The position numbers were made by a program, and so were the translations under genes. From Apus apus (taxonomy: Eukaryota; Chordata; Aves; Apodiformes; Apodidae): a stretch of 64,000 nt of DNA. Below the pieces are notes generated by a model. That model was given only the letters and a program-made list of their open reading frames with translations, had not been told where the DNA came from and searched no databases. Positions 25,781-38,873 of the stretch are shown here, in pieces (within the stretch, counting starts at the first letter, position 1; each line of letters begins with the position of its first letter). The DNA is taken from positions 54,815,290-54,879,289 of the forward strand of contig NC_067282.1 in NCBI RefSeq assembly GCF_020740795.1, written 5' to 3'.

Positions 25781-26555
25781 CTTTCATCTTCCTCTTCCTT
25801 TTTCTGTGCCTCTGCACAATGTCTTAATATGCTATGGCTGGAAAAAGTGTCTCATGCAGCCTTCTTGAGATTCCTATCTTATACCTGAAGGCCCATTCCC
25901 TACAGTTCAGGTTTTTGTCAATGAGATAAGAGTTGCCCAGTGTAGATCCACAGCAGTATTAACATCATGGGTTTTTTTGTCTTTCATGTGCAAGTTAAGT
26001 TTTTTTGGTGCACACACATGACTGCAGAATCACAATTTTGCCAGCACAAGCTCCTTGTTGACACAGCTATGTCACTGGTGTGCATCAGGCTTGATATTTA
26101 CTTATATTGTGTCCTGGTGAGACATATATCTCTTTCTCTTCTGAGATTATGGATATGCTGCTAGCTGCAGATGTGTCCTGAGCTTTCAAGTGTTATTTGT
26201 TCTCCTACTGTGTCCAGACATGTTTTTAAGTGATGTCATCTCTGGCTGCTCTACCTCACTGGGTTGATGGTCATTATGTTCTGTTCTCTTTCAGGACTGA
26301 GGACAGGGAGGCAAGAAGAATTCAGGACAACAATAAAGATCAATTTGAAATTGATTTGATAATGCTCTTAACTCCATTCATTTTGATTTGTTCTCTGCAC
26401 CATTATTGGCCTAGCTGTGAGTTCTTGTCACAGTAAAGTAGTAACCATTGAAGGAATAGAACAGAAGCCCTTTTGTGTCCTCTGCATGCTACTGGTTGGT
26501 GCAGGATTATGCTGCTTAAAAGCCCTACACTAAAAACAAACCCAACAAAAACAAC

Positions 26556-26733
26556 AGGCATTGGAATAGATTGCCCAGGGAAGTGGTGGAGTCACCATCT
26601 CTGGATACATTTAAATTGCATGTAGACAATGGTGCTTAGGAACAACGGTCTAGTGGTGAGCTTGCGGTGTTAGGTCTAGGGCTGGACTGGATGATCTTGG
26701 AGGTCTCTTCCAGCCAGGGACATTCTGTGATTC
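26556..26733 (+). mobile_element. CR1 LINE 3' fragment
   Basis: CR1 3' end in sense orientation: 'attgcccagggaagtggtgg', 'agtcaccatctctgg', 'ggactggatgatcttggagg' and the end 'cattctgtgattc'. Truncated to under 200 bp. Confidence 0.9.
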
Positions 26734-28430
26734 AGTACAAAATTGGTTGAAACTCCAAAGTAGTTCTTCGCTAGTGCTACTAGTGAAGGTTGAAACTCAT
26801 ATCAGAGCAAGGCCCTTACATATTTCTAGGGTTGCTCCCATTTTGGTTTATGCCAGTATTTAATTTTGTGCTTCATATAGTTGGGCAAATCAACTTTGGT
26901 GAGACCGCTGAATATTTAGTGATGGATGTTTGCACTGTCTTCCACACTAAAAAACAACTAAGCCTCTCGGCATCCCAGTAAGACAATTATTTTGACTGGT
27001 GACAATAGAATACTTTAAGAAAACTGATTTGTTTATTTTCAAGTGAGCAAATTCACTTTGATGACTTTTTAACTATTGTTTTGGCCATGGCACATCAAAA
27101 TATAACCCTAACGCTGTAGGGAATCCAGTTGTGTAATGGCCTGTCACATCCTGTCACATCAAAGAATAAATGCACGTATCTTTTTGGGTTTTTTTAAGCA
27201 ATGCCTTTTGGTAAAGGGCATTAGTTCTCATTATTTTAAGATTCTGTTGTAGTTTAAAGGCTTGTCAAAGCTGGACGAGGTGATTTATTATTGGATGAAA
27301 TGCTGACGTAATTAAAACTACCCTCCTTACCTGGATCTGCCTTCACACCTCTCTAGCTGTTGGAAACCAGTGCAGCAAAACTCTACATGAGACTTTATGG
27401 GAGGTGAAGTTAATTTTTGTGGGTTTTGTTGTTGTTGTTTTTTAAAAATAAAATTCCCAAGTTAATGAATTTTCAGCAATCAGACACATTCTCCCATTGA
27501 TTTTATTCCGTTGCATTCCTAAACCCACATACAAGCATTGAAGTGTCTGGATTTAAGTAGCTTGGTCAGGATCACTTGTACGTGACACACTAGAAGACAC
27601 CCATCAGGTTCTCAGTAAGTCTTTTTGTTTCATCTGGACTGAAAACAACAAACTGTTTTTTTATACACATTTTATAGCATTTAAGACCCAACAGTTAGGA
27701 TGATCCATTTGACTCATAATTTTGCTTACTTCCATCTCTATAAGTTTTAGGCAAGTCTTGTGCATTTTGTCTGTACTTCCTGATTTTTTATGTTCTTCGG
27801 ACAATGCTAGTCTCTTTGGGCTCACAAGGAAAGGAATGGCACAAGTTATGCACTGTCTGTGTTGACATCCTTTGTTGTTGAGAACATGGTCTTCTGCTGA
27901 CATGTCATCATGGATGCCACCCTATCATTGTTTTACAACAGTGCAGACCTTCTAGTTTTCACAAAATAATGCATTCTACTGTTTTACTGCTGTGAATGTG
28001 GTGTTGGTTATCAATTCAGGTCATGGTTCTGACCTCATTCTGGTGTTTCTTCTGGTGCTTCCCTACACATTTTCTTCATACATCGTTCACACCCGTCTTA
28101 AAATTTCCAATATAAATCTCTATCTATTGGAAGAGAACGAGGGAGTAGTTGCGGTTTAAAAGGTGTACATATACTTAAAGCCACAGTTCCCAGCTTTCTG
28201 GTGTTTTAAACTTTTACAACAGAGGCAGAAGCTTCCACATCACATTCTTACAACTGGGAAGGATTCTAGGATCACATAGTCACCACCAGGATGTACAATG
28301 GAAGTACTCCCTCTCTAAAGGCTGGTGTAACTTGCCCCTAATTGCTATGATCCTTTGAATATAAGATTTTTGTTACTGTCAACCCAACCTAAGTAATTGG
28401 ATTCAGAGGAAGTACTGCCTTTCTTTCTTG

Positions 28431-28458
28431 GTTTTTGTTTTGTTTTGTTTTGTTTTTT
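28431..28458. repeat. (GTTTT)n short tandem repeat
   Basis: About five units of G followed by four or five T. Confidence 0.85.
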
Positions 28459-30742
28459 AAATATCACTATGCATTATTAAATGATAAAGATATGTAACAG
28501 AAACTGTGAATTCTTTTTTTGTGAAAGTTCTAGGTCCAGACTGCAGAGTCCAAGAATGACATTTATTTTCATCATCTATTCAGTGAAGCAGAAATATATT
28601 TTCTGATAGCATGTTCTTATGAGGACCAGTAAGACCATAACCATAAAAATGAGTTATGATTCATTATATGCTTCGTTAAGCAAAGCTAAGTATTAGTATT
28701 ATGATGCAATTGCTGTCAGACAATGTCCTCATTTCTTGCACTAATGTTGCTTCACAGAAACAGAAGTGCATAAGACATTTCTGTAACTCTCTAGTATACC
28801 TAAAATGCAAATTAGGAGAGAAAAATAACATCAACCTGCCTCCCAGCTGAAGACAGCTTTTGGCACTGACTGGTCTGCAAATTCAAAAATATGAATTCAA
28901 CTCCTGACTTTACCATGGCTTCTCAGTCTAAATAGGTCATAATTTTAGTCTTCAGTTGCCTAAATTTAGGCACTTTGATTTCTGATGACCAAGGCTAACC
29001 TGGCCTGACCCCAGCTTGGCTTCACAAGGCATTGGGATGCCTGCATAGGTGCCACCATCATGAGGATATCTTTGATATCTTAGGATATGTCCATTAACAC
29101 TAGGCATCAGAATTGAATCCATTATTTCTCTGTGGTTAATAGTTTATTACCTATTCAACAAGTTCTTCAACTTTTGTATTGAAAAGTCTCCAGAGCAGGG
29201 ACCATGTTCTTTTGCCTGAGGAATCTGAAATGCTTATAATTATTATAGAAGTCAACAGACTTTTTTGTACTATTCAATAGAGAATTTTTACTATGGTATT
29301 TTGTTATTGAAAAGTGCAACTGATTTTCCTGGGAAAACAAGTTCAAACACATGCTTACGGGGTAAAACTGGTGCTAAAAGAACTGAAATTGACTGTGTTA
29401 GGTAGTGGAGAAGTCAGAGTCTACCTGGTGTAAAGTTGTGTGATTTAGGGTTTTATTTTGACAAGGCTAAGTAGAGAGTTAATTATCCAATTCCTTGCAC
29501 TTAACTATTTCATCCTATCTCTGAGGCATATCCAGGGGAAGCAACATATAAATTCAAAAGAATCAGTAGGTATTGAATTAGATATGAGAGTGACTAATAT
29601 AGCCAGTACAGGTATTAATGTGCATGGTATATTCTGTATTAAATCAATTTGATTTTACTTAGCTAATTTTACTTTCCTAATTTTTCTTTTAAACACATAA
29701 CAGATTTCTGTCCTGGTCACCCAGACATTTGTACAAGTGTATGAAACCTTGATACATAGATATACAAAGAACATGGTTTGTTTAGCTTTTCAGATAGCAT
29801 AAAATAAGTCTTAGGTTTGTAAAAAGCATTTTAATTGAATCTTTCTGATGAAATTAGCAATAAAGGAATTGCTAAAGTATCAACACTGAAGTTGATTAAT
29901 AGATATTAATTTGCACAGTCAAAAGGGACTTACATGTTGAACCTTGTATATTAGGCTATAAATAGTCATTGTATTATTCCCTGGCTTCCCCTGTGTTGAA
30001 GTCTGTGTATGGTGTGCAGCTAAGGCCTGTCTCTGAGAAGGCCATGCTCTGAAGACTCTAAAATACATGCATCCCATGCCAACATCACTAGAAAGTGTGT
30101 TCCAATAGTCATCATCCTGGTTTGAAATGCTGTTTCATTTCACAAAAGAACCTGTCAGTATCAGTTTTTCTCTATGGTTTTTGTTTATCTTTCTCTGGTA
30201 GTTTGAGAATTCCCATTCCAGTACCCTAAAAGAAGGTAGTTCAGACCCTGCTGATACACTTCTTAGACCTTTTTGAGTTTTATTTGTTTGGTTGTTTGTT
30301 TTTTTCAATGAGCTAAGCAGATACAGACCTTTGAAGTTCTTTCAATAAGCCATTTTATCTGCCCTCTGAATGTATTTTGAATATAACGTTCAACTGAAAG
30401 CAGTTGCTTCTAATGTTTTGGCCCTTTCTTTTAGTCAGCTTGTTTGGACATCTTCAGACAAAAGCAAAGAGCCCCTGCAAGGAAGATATACACAACTAAA
30501 TAATCTAAAGCAGCTCTTCAGAGGTTAGCACACACACTGAAGGTATCTAGGAGTTAACAAGCACTGGGCTAAGCCCTTGAATCCTCATCACCCCAACAGG
30601 CATCCAGAAAGCTGCAGGTGCCTCAGCTGGAATCGACTAGGAGTAAATACTGGTTTGGTAAAACTGATTCCTTGAGACAAAAGAATTATTTTTGTTTTGA
30701 GGATTTGTGTGGCATAAAGGAGAAGAGGAATGGTCATATCAG

Positions 30743-30759
30743 AAAAAAAAAAAAAAAAA
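30743..30759. repeat. A17 homopolymer
   Basis: Seventeen consecutive A residues in the ITGBL1 intron. No retroposed gene is recognisable upstream, so a retroposition tail cannot be claimed. Confidence 0.9.
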
Positions 30760-33054
30760 TCCAAAATTTTATGTGGTAAACTGTAAACTGTTTGCTGTAA
30801 ATTAATTGTTTATTCATTACCTTTTTATTTGACCTGTGTAAAGGCTTTACAGACACAATCAGTTCCTGCATTCAATAAATCACAATAATTATACAAGAAA
30901 AATCATAAAAAATTATTTTCTCAGTTAAATACACATGTATTTCTTAATATTTTTTGCTAAAATGAGTACAAGTATATGTATCTCCACAAATAGTTTTCCA
31001 GCAAGAACATCCATGTTTTGCTCTGCAGTGGTTGAGCAGTTCTCAAATTTAATCTATATATTAGTAAGACAAAAATAAATAAGGCAGATAAAAATGCTCT
31101 GACAGAATCTTAACTATGGTAAGTTAATGTAGACAACTGCATGCCATCTACCTGGAAGGAGCATATGGGAAAGTATATCTGCTTGTTTTCTACCTGTTGT
31201 ATTTTGGTTTGTGGCACAGTTGCTCATTTCCCAATGTAACATGCAATCTGTGGTAGCATCAGGCTTCTAGTGTTGCTGATTATCATAGTATTGGATATAT
31301 CTAAATTTATAATTTATGTCACTTGCAGAAGTTCAGGAATAGTCATAAGACTGTGTCATTGTTACTGAACATTTAAAGTCATATAGATAATAAGATGGAA
31401 AAAAATGATCAATACACAGTCTGAGGTTCGAAAATTACTCTGAACATGTAGATGGCTGTAAATAACAGCTCCAAGGCTTTGGAGCTTCTGGCATTTTCTT
31501 ATTTGAATTGGTAAAGTATTTTGGCCCATCAGTAAAACATTAAGGAATTCCACTTATAGCAAGCTACAAGGTTTGTCTCTCCTTTGGGCTTCTACTAGTG
31601 TTGTGTCCTGGTTTACAATGTCATGTTGCACTGTTGCCTCATGAGAAGTCCACAAATTAGAAAAGCAAAGTTGCTGGTTTGCTTCCTTGCATGCTTCATC
31701 TCAGTGCTTTGCCAGATACTCCTACTGCTTGTTCCCTTCCTCCCAGCCCATGCTCCCAAATTATCTCAGTCTCCTTGTTTCTACTCCCTTGCCCTACATA
31801 ACAGGTAGGATAAGACAAAAGTCACTGGTATATATAATTTGCCTTTTTAAAGTACAGTAAATGCATTAGCTAAGGAATGATCTTCTCTACTGCAGAAATA
31901 TTATTTAAGGATAGAGAGTGAAATTCTGTGTGGGAGACATTTCTTACTTCTTTTTTCTGTTTTCCATGTCTGTATGCTTGTTTGCATGTGTTGTCACTTT
32001 TTCCTTCTTTTTTGCTAGATTTTTCCCTCAGTTTACTATTCAACATATTTTACTTTTATATTATCCTTGTACAAATCATTGTAAAAAAAGTTTGTTTTGT
32101 TTATTGTTTTTTTTTTAAAGCACTGATTGTAGCTTCTAGGGTCTATCTTTTACTCATGTTCTGGGATTTCTTTGACCTTTCCCTCACTTGTCATTAACTG
32201 TCCTTCTTCCCTTAAGATTCACTTGCCCTCGATTTTATGTTTTTCCTCCTTCCTCTTTTCTTCCTGTCCTTTCATTTCTATTTTTCTCCCTTATTATTAA
32301 TCATCTTTTGATAGCAATTTCCTTGCTACTGTATTCTTCTTCTGCCTGTCCATCTTCCCTCTCATTCAGGCCTCTTGTCTTGATCTAGGAATTGAAATCT
32401 GTGTGTCTCTGTGGAGGGACTACAGGGACTACAGCCTAGCCTTTCATCAAAGTCTTGCCTCAGGGTCATATGAGCAGGTGCTCTGGAGGATGTTCTGATC
32501 TCTTCCTCTTTCCCACTCCTCCCTCAGCATTTCAGGTGTGCAACTGCCAAACCTTTTAACCTGCTGAGCTGGGTTAGCTATGTCTGGAGGTGAGATGCAG
32601 AAGAGAAACAAGATGTTGTTAGGGTGATGAGAGGTACTTTTTGCAGGTTGCCATTTGGGTTTATGTTCAACTGAAGGTAGCATTCGCATGAGATTCTCGG
32701 GGAATTACCTTAATCCTGTGCTGTCTGAGTTAATCTATAGTAATTGCAAGGTATGTTGAGGCCAGGCTGTGCACATCAGCTGCTCCATGCACTGTAGCAC
32801 AGAACCAGCATTAAAAGGGGCTGCTGGAGGAGATTGCAGCTTTAGCTCCTTTGCCTGTTCGGCTGTGTGCTGCTCACAGCCCTGTGCTGGGGTCTGCTTC
32901 TTCAGGTGGTAATATAGGATATGCAGGTGAGACTTTAGCACTGTGTTGCAGGATTGAAGACATGGGAGGGAAGGGGTTGTGTTTGTCCTCAGTGCACCAT
33001 GGACTGTGGGACATCGCACGAAGTTGAGTTGATGCTGAGTTTTTGAGATGAGGA

Positions 33055-33157
33055 GAGTCATGCTTATTGTTAGGGGTTGGGCTAGATTACCTTTAGATGT
33101 CCCTTCCAACCCAAGACATTCTATGATTCTACGATTCTGTGATTGATTCTGATTCTA
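33055..33157 (+). mobile_element. CR1 LINE 3' tail
   Basis: Contains 'gggttgggctagattacctt', 'cccttccaacccaagacatt' and the terminal tandem 'ctatgattctacgattctgt', the 3' tail of CR1. It lies about 220 bp before the next ITGBL1 exon. The 5' part is not recognisable. Confidence 0.9.
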
Positions 33158-33375
33158 TATACCTGTGCTCTTCTGCACATCACTAAAGCACCCTGTTTAA
33201 CACAAGAATGAGAGACCTGAAGAAGGCCTACCTGGAAGCTTTGCTGTACATCTATCTGTCTGTCTATCCCGCAGCATGCACTTGACACTGCAGAGGTCCC
33301 AACATGATCTCAGTGGTGACCGCAGCCACTGCTTTCTGCTTATTTTGTTCATAGCCAACCTTGCTGTCATTACAG

Positions 33376-33522
33376 GCCATGGTATCTGTTCGTGTGGCTG
33401 GTGCATTTGCCAGGACGGGTGGTTTGGAAAGCTGTGCCAGCATTCAAGGAACTGCAACATGACTGAGGAGGAGAGCAGAAGTCTGTGCGAGTCAGCGGAT
33501 GGCATATTATGCTCGGGGAAGG
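33376..33522 (+). CDS. ITGBL1: ITGBL1 coding exon (EGF repeat)
   Basis: Internal exon of 147 bp, phase 1 at both ends: 2 bases, 48 codons, 1 base. The acceptor is tcattacag and the donor is GTAAGA. The translation runs from [12 protein letters not shown] through a [10 protein letters not shown] segment and NCNMTEEE to [13 protein letters not shown]. It has eight Cys. WFGKLCQH and [13 protein letters not shown] are diagnostic of the ninth repeat region of ITGBL1. NMT is a potential N-glycosylation sequon. The x in the conserved CGxC motif is Trp here (codon TGG, 33399-33401), where the human protein as I recall has Arg. An open frame runs unspliced from 33276 to 33596, but the splice sites and the matching phase of the neighbouring exons define the true ends. 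Confidence 0.96.
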
Positions 33523-33917
33523 GTAAGAACTGGCAGCTGAGCTACCCCATAATCTGTACCCCAGCACTGGAAAATGATCATGTTCTGGGAGACTAATGTG
33601 CAACCCTTTCTTACAAAAGCACCTGTTATTAAAAGGATATTATATTTGGCTCCATAAATGCACTTACATCTCTTTTGTCTAACACCCACCACAGCCATAC
33701 ATCCTTAGCAGCGTTGCTCTCCCATGCAATTTGTAAACAGCATATAATTATCTGTTTGTGTTTACCTGATGAACTGGATTGAGCAGCTGTACCTTATAAA
33801 CTAGCTATTAGTGCTCCATCCAGTTTGAGGGGCAGGAGCACTGTCTGCAGTAACACTGCAGTAGGCAAGATGGCAAATGTAGTGTCTCAGGCACCAAAGT
33901 AGAGCAGAGTGTGTAAT

Positions 33918-34019
33918 AGAATCCCAGAATGGTTTGTGTTGGAAGGGACCTTAAAGATCATCTAGTTTCAAGCCCCCTGCATGGGCAGGGACACCTCCCA
34001 CCAGACCAGGTTGTAGCAA
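33918..34019 (-). mobile_element. CR1 LINE 3' fragment, short
   Basis: Begins 'atagaatcccagaatggttt', then 'ttggaagggaccttaaagat', 'catctagtttcaagcccc' and 'cagggacacctcccaccaga'. This is the reverse complement of the last 100 bp of CR1. Confidence 0.92.
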
Positions 34020-35071
34020 CATTTGGTATACTTAATCACCACCTCTCCCCAATACAGCAGGAAAGGAAAAGTAGACATCTGCAGCCTCCATAACAGCATC
34101 CCACAAATTCTCTCGTTTACTGATTTCTATTCAGGTAGTTGCGTCAGCTTCAGTCCAGCTATAAAAAATTGCCACAAGGAGGAATACAATTTAGAAAATC
34201 TTGATCATTATCCAGAAATGTTCTCTGAGGTTCTTACCTTGCAGTCTCTCAGGCTAGGAAATTGCATTACTGGAAAGAGGGCTTTTTAGCTCCCTCATAG
34301 GCAAACTGCCTGTTTTTGTATATAATTTGTCTGAAAGAGAATAGGCAAAAAATGGGTGCTCAGACTGGCTGGAGGCTACAGTGCGCCCACTCTAGACTGG
34401 ATATGCCATTTCCTCTGTTAATGTATTCCTTGTATAGACAGGAAAAAAACCTGGTAGCTGGAAAAAACAGTTAGGAGCCTTCTGCATCAGGCAGATTTCC
34501 AGCTGTCCCTTTCATAACTTTTGTTTCAGTGTGAAGGAAATTTAGACGGGGTTTCCAGCCTGGCCTTCTTCCATCTGTATTAGGCAGAATTCTCCCCCAC
34601 TGCACCATTTTATTTGGTTTTGTTTAGTTTTTGTTGTTTTGTGTTTTGTGGGGTTTTTTTGTTGTTGTTGGTTTGTTGGTTTGGTTTTTTTCCTCATTCA
34701 TCACAAAAATGAGGAAGTTGCAAAATTTCTCTCATTTCCAGAAGATGTGCCTATTTTTAAATTAGTGTATGTGTAAGAGGATGGTGAGATACTGGAGAAA
34801 TTGAGTTACTCTAAATTACTGCAGAAGTTGACTTATTCTCTTAGTCTTGGTCTCCCAGGGATTTTTTTATATAATCCATGAAGGTGAGCAAATAGATTTA
34901 AAATTAACAAAGTGCAATATATAAGCTTGTAAATAATGGACATGAAACATGTTGTCAAATTTTTAATTGTTCATATTATCTGCAACCTTATTGAAAGGAT
35001 CCTGAGAGCTACTTATTCCAGCCTTGAGAACAAGTGGCTTTGAGCATGTGTGTCAAGAGTACAATTTACTC

Positions 35072-35640
35072 TGAGATCCAACCCTCTGCATGGGCAGGGA
35101 CATCTCCTCCTACATCAGGTTGCTCAAAGCCCCATCCAGCCTGGCCGTGAGCACTTCCAGAGAGGGGGCAGTCACAACTTCCCCAGGCATTGTGTTCCAG
35201 TGTCTCACCACCCTCATAGTGAAGAATTTCCTCCTAAGGCCTAATCTAAATCTCCCCTCTTCTAGTTTAAGGCCACTATCCCTTGTCCTCTCATTACAAG
35301 CCCTTGAAAAAGTCCCTCCTCAGCTTTCCCGTAGACGCTCTTCAGAGACTGTGAGGTCTCTCTGGAGCCTTCTCTTCTCCGGGCTGAACAATCCCAACTC
35401 TCTCAGCCTGTCTTCACAGGAGAGGTGCTCCAGCCCTCTGATCATCTTGGTGGCCCTTCTCTGGACCCTGGATGTGGATCTCCATGTCCTTCTTATGTTG
35501 AGGACTCCAAAACTGGATGTAGTACTGCTGCCCAGGAGGTGGTTTGGTATCTGGTCACTGATACAAGCTGATGTAGGTTTCTTTGGCCTCCAAGCACAGA
35601 TGAGCTTTCAATGTGATGGAAGGTTGCCCTGAAGACAGTC
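35072..35640 (-). mobile_element. CR1 LINE fragment, about 570 bp
   Basis: Antisense CR1 covering part of the 3' UTR and the ORF2 C-terminal coding region: 'gggcagggacatctcctcct', 'cagtgtctcaccaccctcat', 'ttctcttctccgggctgaac' and 'tggtggcccttctctggacc'. The usual terminal tail (ATTCTATG units and the 60-70 bp before it) is missing from the 35072 end, which is unusual because CR1 copies are normally truncated at the 5' end. The far end after about 35540 is diverged. Confidence 0.9.
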
Positions 35641-38600
35641 AATGTAGTGAAGCTATGTCAAATCAGATGCTATCGCAGCTTTATTGTAGGAACAGCTGGT
35701 CATAGGTAAGTTCTTGTACCAGTAGAGCAATATCTATGTAACATAACTTCCAAAAGTTTGTGGCCAGTGAACATCCGAGGAGGCTACTATCTCCTGCCTC
35801 TTTGAGCTGGACAGGGATCACAGGCAAAGACAGTCTAATTACTTGTAACTTTTGTTTCTATGCTTAGCTTTTTTTTTGCCTTTTCTTTTTAGGCAATTTT
35901 ATTCTTTGTGCTTAAGTATCTACCTGGAAATCATGTCTTTCGGAATATTCATACTTCAACATGTTGTTCGTAACTAGTGTGACCAGCTCTATCCAGAGGG
36001 CAAAACCACAAATTGTTCTATCTGTTTCCTTACATTGAGTAATAATTAACCATTACTGGTCAAATAAAAGGGAATTTCAAACCCATGCACCAATGATGGT
36101 TATTCCATCTTTGCTGGAAACCTAGCTGAGATTTGCAAGCACTAAAATGGATTGAGGAAGCTTGAATTGCTGTATGTCAGATTTAATAGACTCTAAGGAG
36201 TCTTGATTTTCAGCAGATAACTGCTGAACTCTTTCAGAAAATTATACCCTGTTAATATAAGCAAAGTTGGACATCCACATTCCTAGGCTGTTCTCAAAAT
36301 CTTGGCTTGCTAGCTTGCTACTTGTAGTAAAACCCCTTCCCAAGGAAAACAGCGACACCCACCATGCTGCTACGTCCCTGGCAGTAAATGTAGGGCTGCA
36401 GATGCTGTAAAGGTCCAGGATGAAGGTTAGGTAATGAGCCAAATCCCTTCCAAAAGGATCTGGCTGGAATCCCAGGGAGCACCCCGCAACTCATTAGACT
36501 CATCTTAATTAAACTCAGGAGCCTCCCAGAGCAGCATGCTCTGTTCAGGAAAAAGACTTGATACATTCATTCTCCTAACAGATTTTACATTATGGAGCCT
36601 GACCTTCCTTGGCTGACTGGGTGTTAAATTTGCTGTATCTTCTGCAAAATAGTTTTAAACATTGTGGGCATCCACCAGTGCTTGCTTGTGCAGAATCACT
36701 CCAGGTTGCTTACAAAGTCATATTCTTATTAACTGCTTTAATGTCACTAAAATTCTCCTACTATTCATCATTATTTTCAGCTATCACTACCTGGTAGTTT
36801 GTATAAACAGAGACATCCTGTTTAAATTACCCTCGAGTATGTCTTGGTGTATCTCTCATATAGCAAGCATGTAATATGTATGCTGTCCTCCACTGCCTCT
36901 TTATGCAAAGGCATTTTTTATCCTTGTAGGCAATGTCAGAATTAGAATTCTCTGTGCCCAGGGCTCACTAAGCAACACTCAGAGCTCACAGAAGCAGTAG
37001 ATGTTTAACCAAGTACTCCCATCCCCAAGTGGTCCAATCAGTAGCTCTTCCTGTATATATTTACATGTTCCATATGTTACAAGTTAAAACAGCTTTTCTC
37101 TTAAATTAGGCAACCAGTTAATTTTTGTCAATTTACAATAAACACTAAATTATTTACATTTTTAATTAAAAAATGGGTATTGTACTGAGGCTGTTCTGAA
37201 GTTTTAAAGAATTAAGTTTCAGGGATCAGAGACACTTCTGTACTTATTGCAAACACCTAGGGAAAGTTGTTTGATATAGACAGGTCTGCATTTTTTAAAA
37301 AAATTTGTATTTGATTTTTTACTATGGATTTTATTGAGAGATCACTGAAAGGAATGGAAAGATGGAAAAGCATCATTTTACACACCTTGGTTCAGGCCTT
37401 GTTAAGTAACCCATGAATTCTGTTGAGGTTATATTCTGACATAACCAAGCTTCCTTCTTTATATTTTTCTTTAGTATTGCATTGAACACATGACTTTGCA
37501 CTGGAATAACTCTGGAAATATTACCAGAGGGTGGGATTTTCAACAGCATCTAACTCATTTATAAGCATGTTCTGTTAAAAATCAACAGCTTCCTTGGTGA
37601 TTTATTTAAAAAAAAAAAAACTTGGCCTTTCATAATTGAAAACAATGTGTGCATTCTTTGTTGTAATGTATTTGTTTTTTGAGATTTTTTAATTGATTTG
37701 TGCTGTAACCAGTTCTTAGAGCTAGGTTAATAAAAGGATTTCTGCTCAGTAGTTACTAAGCACCCCACCTTGGTGTTTGAACTCTGTGTAGGGCCAGGCA
37801 GCTGAGGATGGGCTCTGGAAAAGCCAATTCTCTTCATCTGGGTGTTGGAATCAGCAAGGAGGAGTTACTGCCTCCTACTGGCATTTCTAGTTGCAGAAAA
37901 GCTGCTCTCACACCCTTCTCGGGCTTCCTGACACGATTGCCTGGGGTCAACTGTTCCTTTCCTGGATTCAGAGCCATGAACCTTCTCCTGAAAGCAGAGA
38001 TGTCTCTGAGTCTTCCTTTTAAAGGCACGTGTCTGGTCCTTGGTGGGCTACAGCATCACCCCAGTGTTCCCATAAAGTCCCTCCTTTGCCTGTGGGGCTG
38101 AGACCTGATGCCCCTGAGGGGAAAGCAAAGCAGTTCATTCCAACAAGGGGCACTGGAGTACTCTCTGGGAATGACCAAATGGCTGAACTGACATTTTGTG
38201 CATGAACTCTTTCTGACCTAGAACAAATATTTAGTATTTCTGTGGGAGGTGGAGCAGCTTCACTTACAGTGATGAGGATTTTCGGAGTCTAGATGTTAGT
38301 CTTAGGCACTTCTGGTCTTTTTAGGCACTTCTGATCTTCTGTGGACTGAGGAGGGCCATTTTCTTCTTGGGTACGATTTTATTGACTTCAGTAACAATGG
38401 GTCAGGGACAATTGGAGCTTCTCTACTTTAAAAAAACCCACAACCAAACCCAGTTACTGGGAAGATGAGCCCTGATTGTAGGTCTCTGAAATCAAAGAAA
38501 GGCTTCAAAATGCGAGTCCTGATTGAGTGAAATAGCAGAATCTCAAAGCAGTAGTAATAACGTGCCACCTTGCTCTAGCTCACTCCAAAATAACCCTTTT

Positions 38601-38759
38601 ATTCAAAAAGCTTTTAGCTTGATTATTTTCTTTTCTACATTAGCTTCTAAGGCAGCAATTTTGTGCATACGTGCACCTGTGTGTGCGTGCATGTGTATGT
38701 CCAGGAATGTTATTTATGAAAATGCCAGTGACTGCAAGTAATAATTTTTGTGATTTCAG

Positions 38760-38873
38760 GTTCCTGCCACTGTGGAAAGTGCATCTGTTCGCCACAGGAA
38801 TGGTACATTTCGGGTGATTTCTGTGAATGTGATGACAGAGACTGTGACAAACACGACGGTCTCATTTGCACAG
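38760..38873 (+). CDS. ITGBL1: ITGBL1 coding exon (EGF repeat)
   Basis: Internal exon of 114 bp, again phase 1 at both ends: 2 bases, 37 codons, 1 base. The acceptor is tgatttcag and the donor is GTGCAG, weaker than the other donors. It encodes SCHCGKCIC, then [11 protein letters not shown], then [18 protein letters not shown], with eight Cys. The EWYISG and [15 protein letters not shown] segments are almost identical to the last full repeat of human ITGBL1 as I recall it. It joins in frame to the previous exon across a Gly codon (G plus GT) and to the terminal exon 1.5 kb downstream. Confidence 0.97.

Larger units (their letters stand above)
21376..33375 (+). other. ITGBL1: ITGBL1 intron, 12.0 kb
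   Basis: Bounded by GTATGT at 21376 and tcattacag ending at 33375. It holds several CR1 fragments and simple repeats, listed separately. Between them it is AT-rich with no coding exon that I can support; open frames here are short and have no recognisable domains. Confidence 0.9.
33523..38759 (+). other. ITGBL1: ITGBL1 intron, 5.2 kb
   Basis: Runs from GTAAGA to tgatttcag. It carries two antisense CR1 fragments. Bases 37790-38100 are more GC-rich and hold a 97-codon open frame that I do not recognise. The remainder is AT-rich intron. Confidence 0.9.

Noticed and set aside
31605..31625. 'tgtcctggttt' resembling the start of an avian LTR
   Set aside because: Similarity is limited to about a dozen bases with no LTR body after it.
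32735..33109. 124-codon - strand frame
   Set aside because: It starts in a CR1 tail and has no recognisable domain.
33276..33596. 106-codon frame read as a standalone gene
   Set aside because: It is the unspliced reading frame through an ITGBL1 exon; the real coding part is 33376-33522 between an AG and a GT.
37808..38101. 97-codon frame in a GC-richer part of an ITGBL1 intron
   Set aside because: No cysteine-rich repeat pattern, no family recognised, and a second frame is open on the other strand, as expected from composition.
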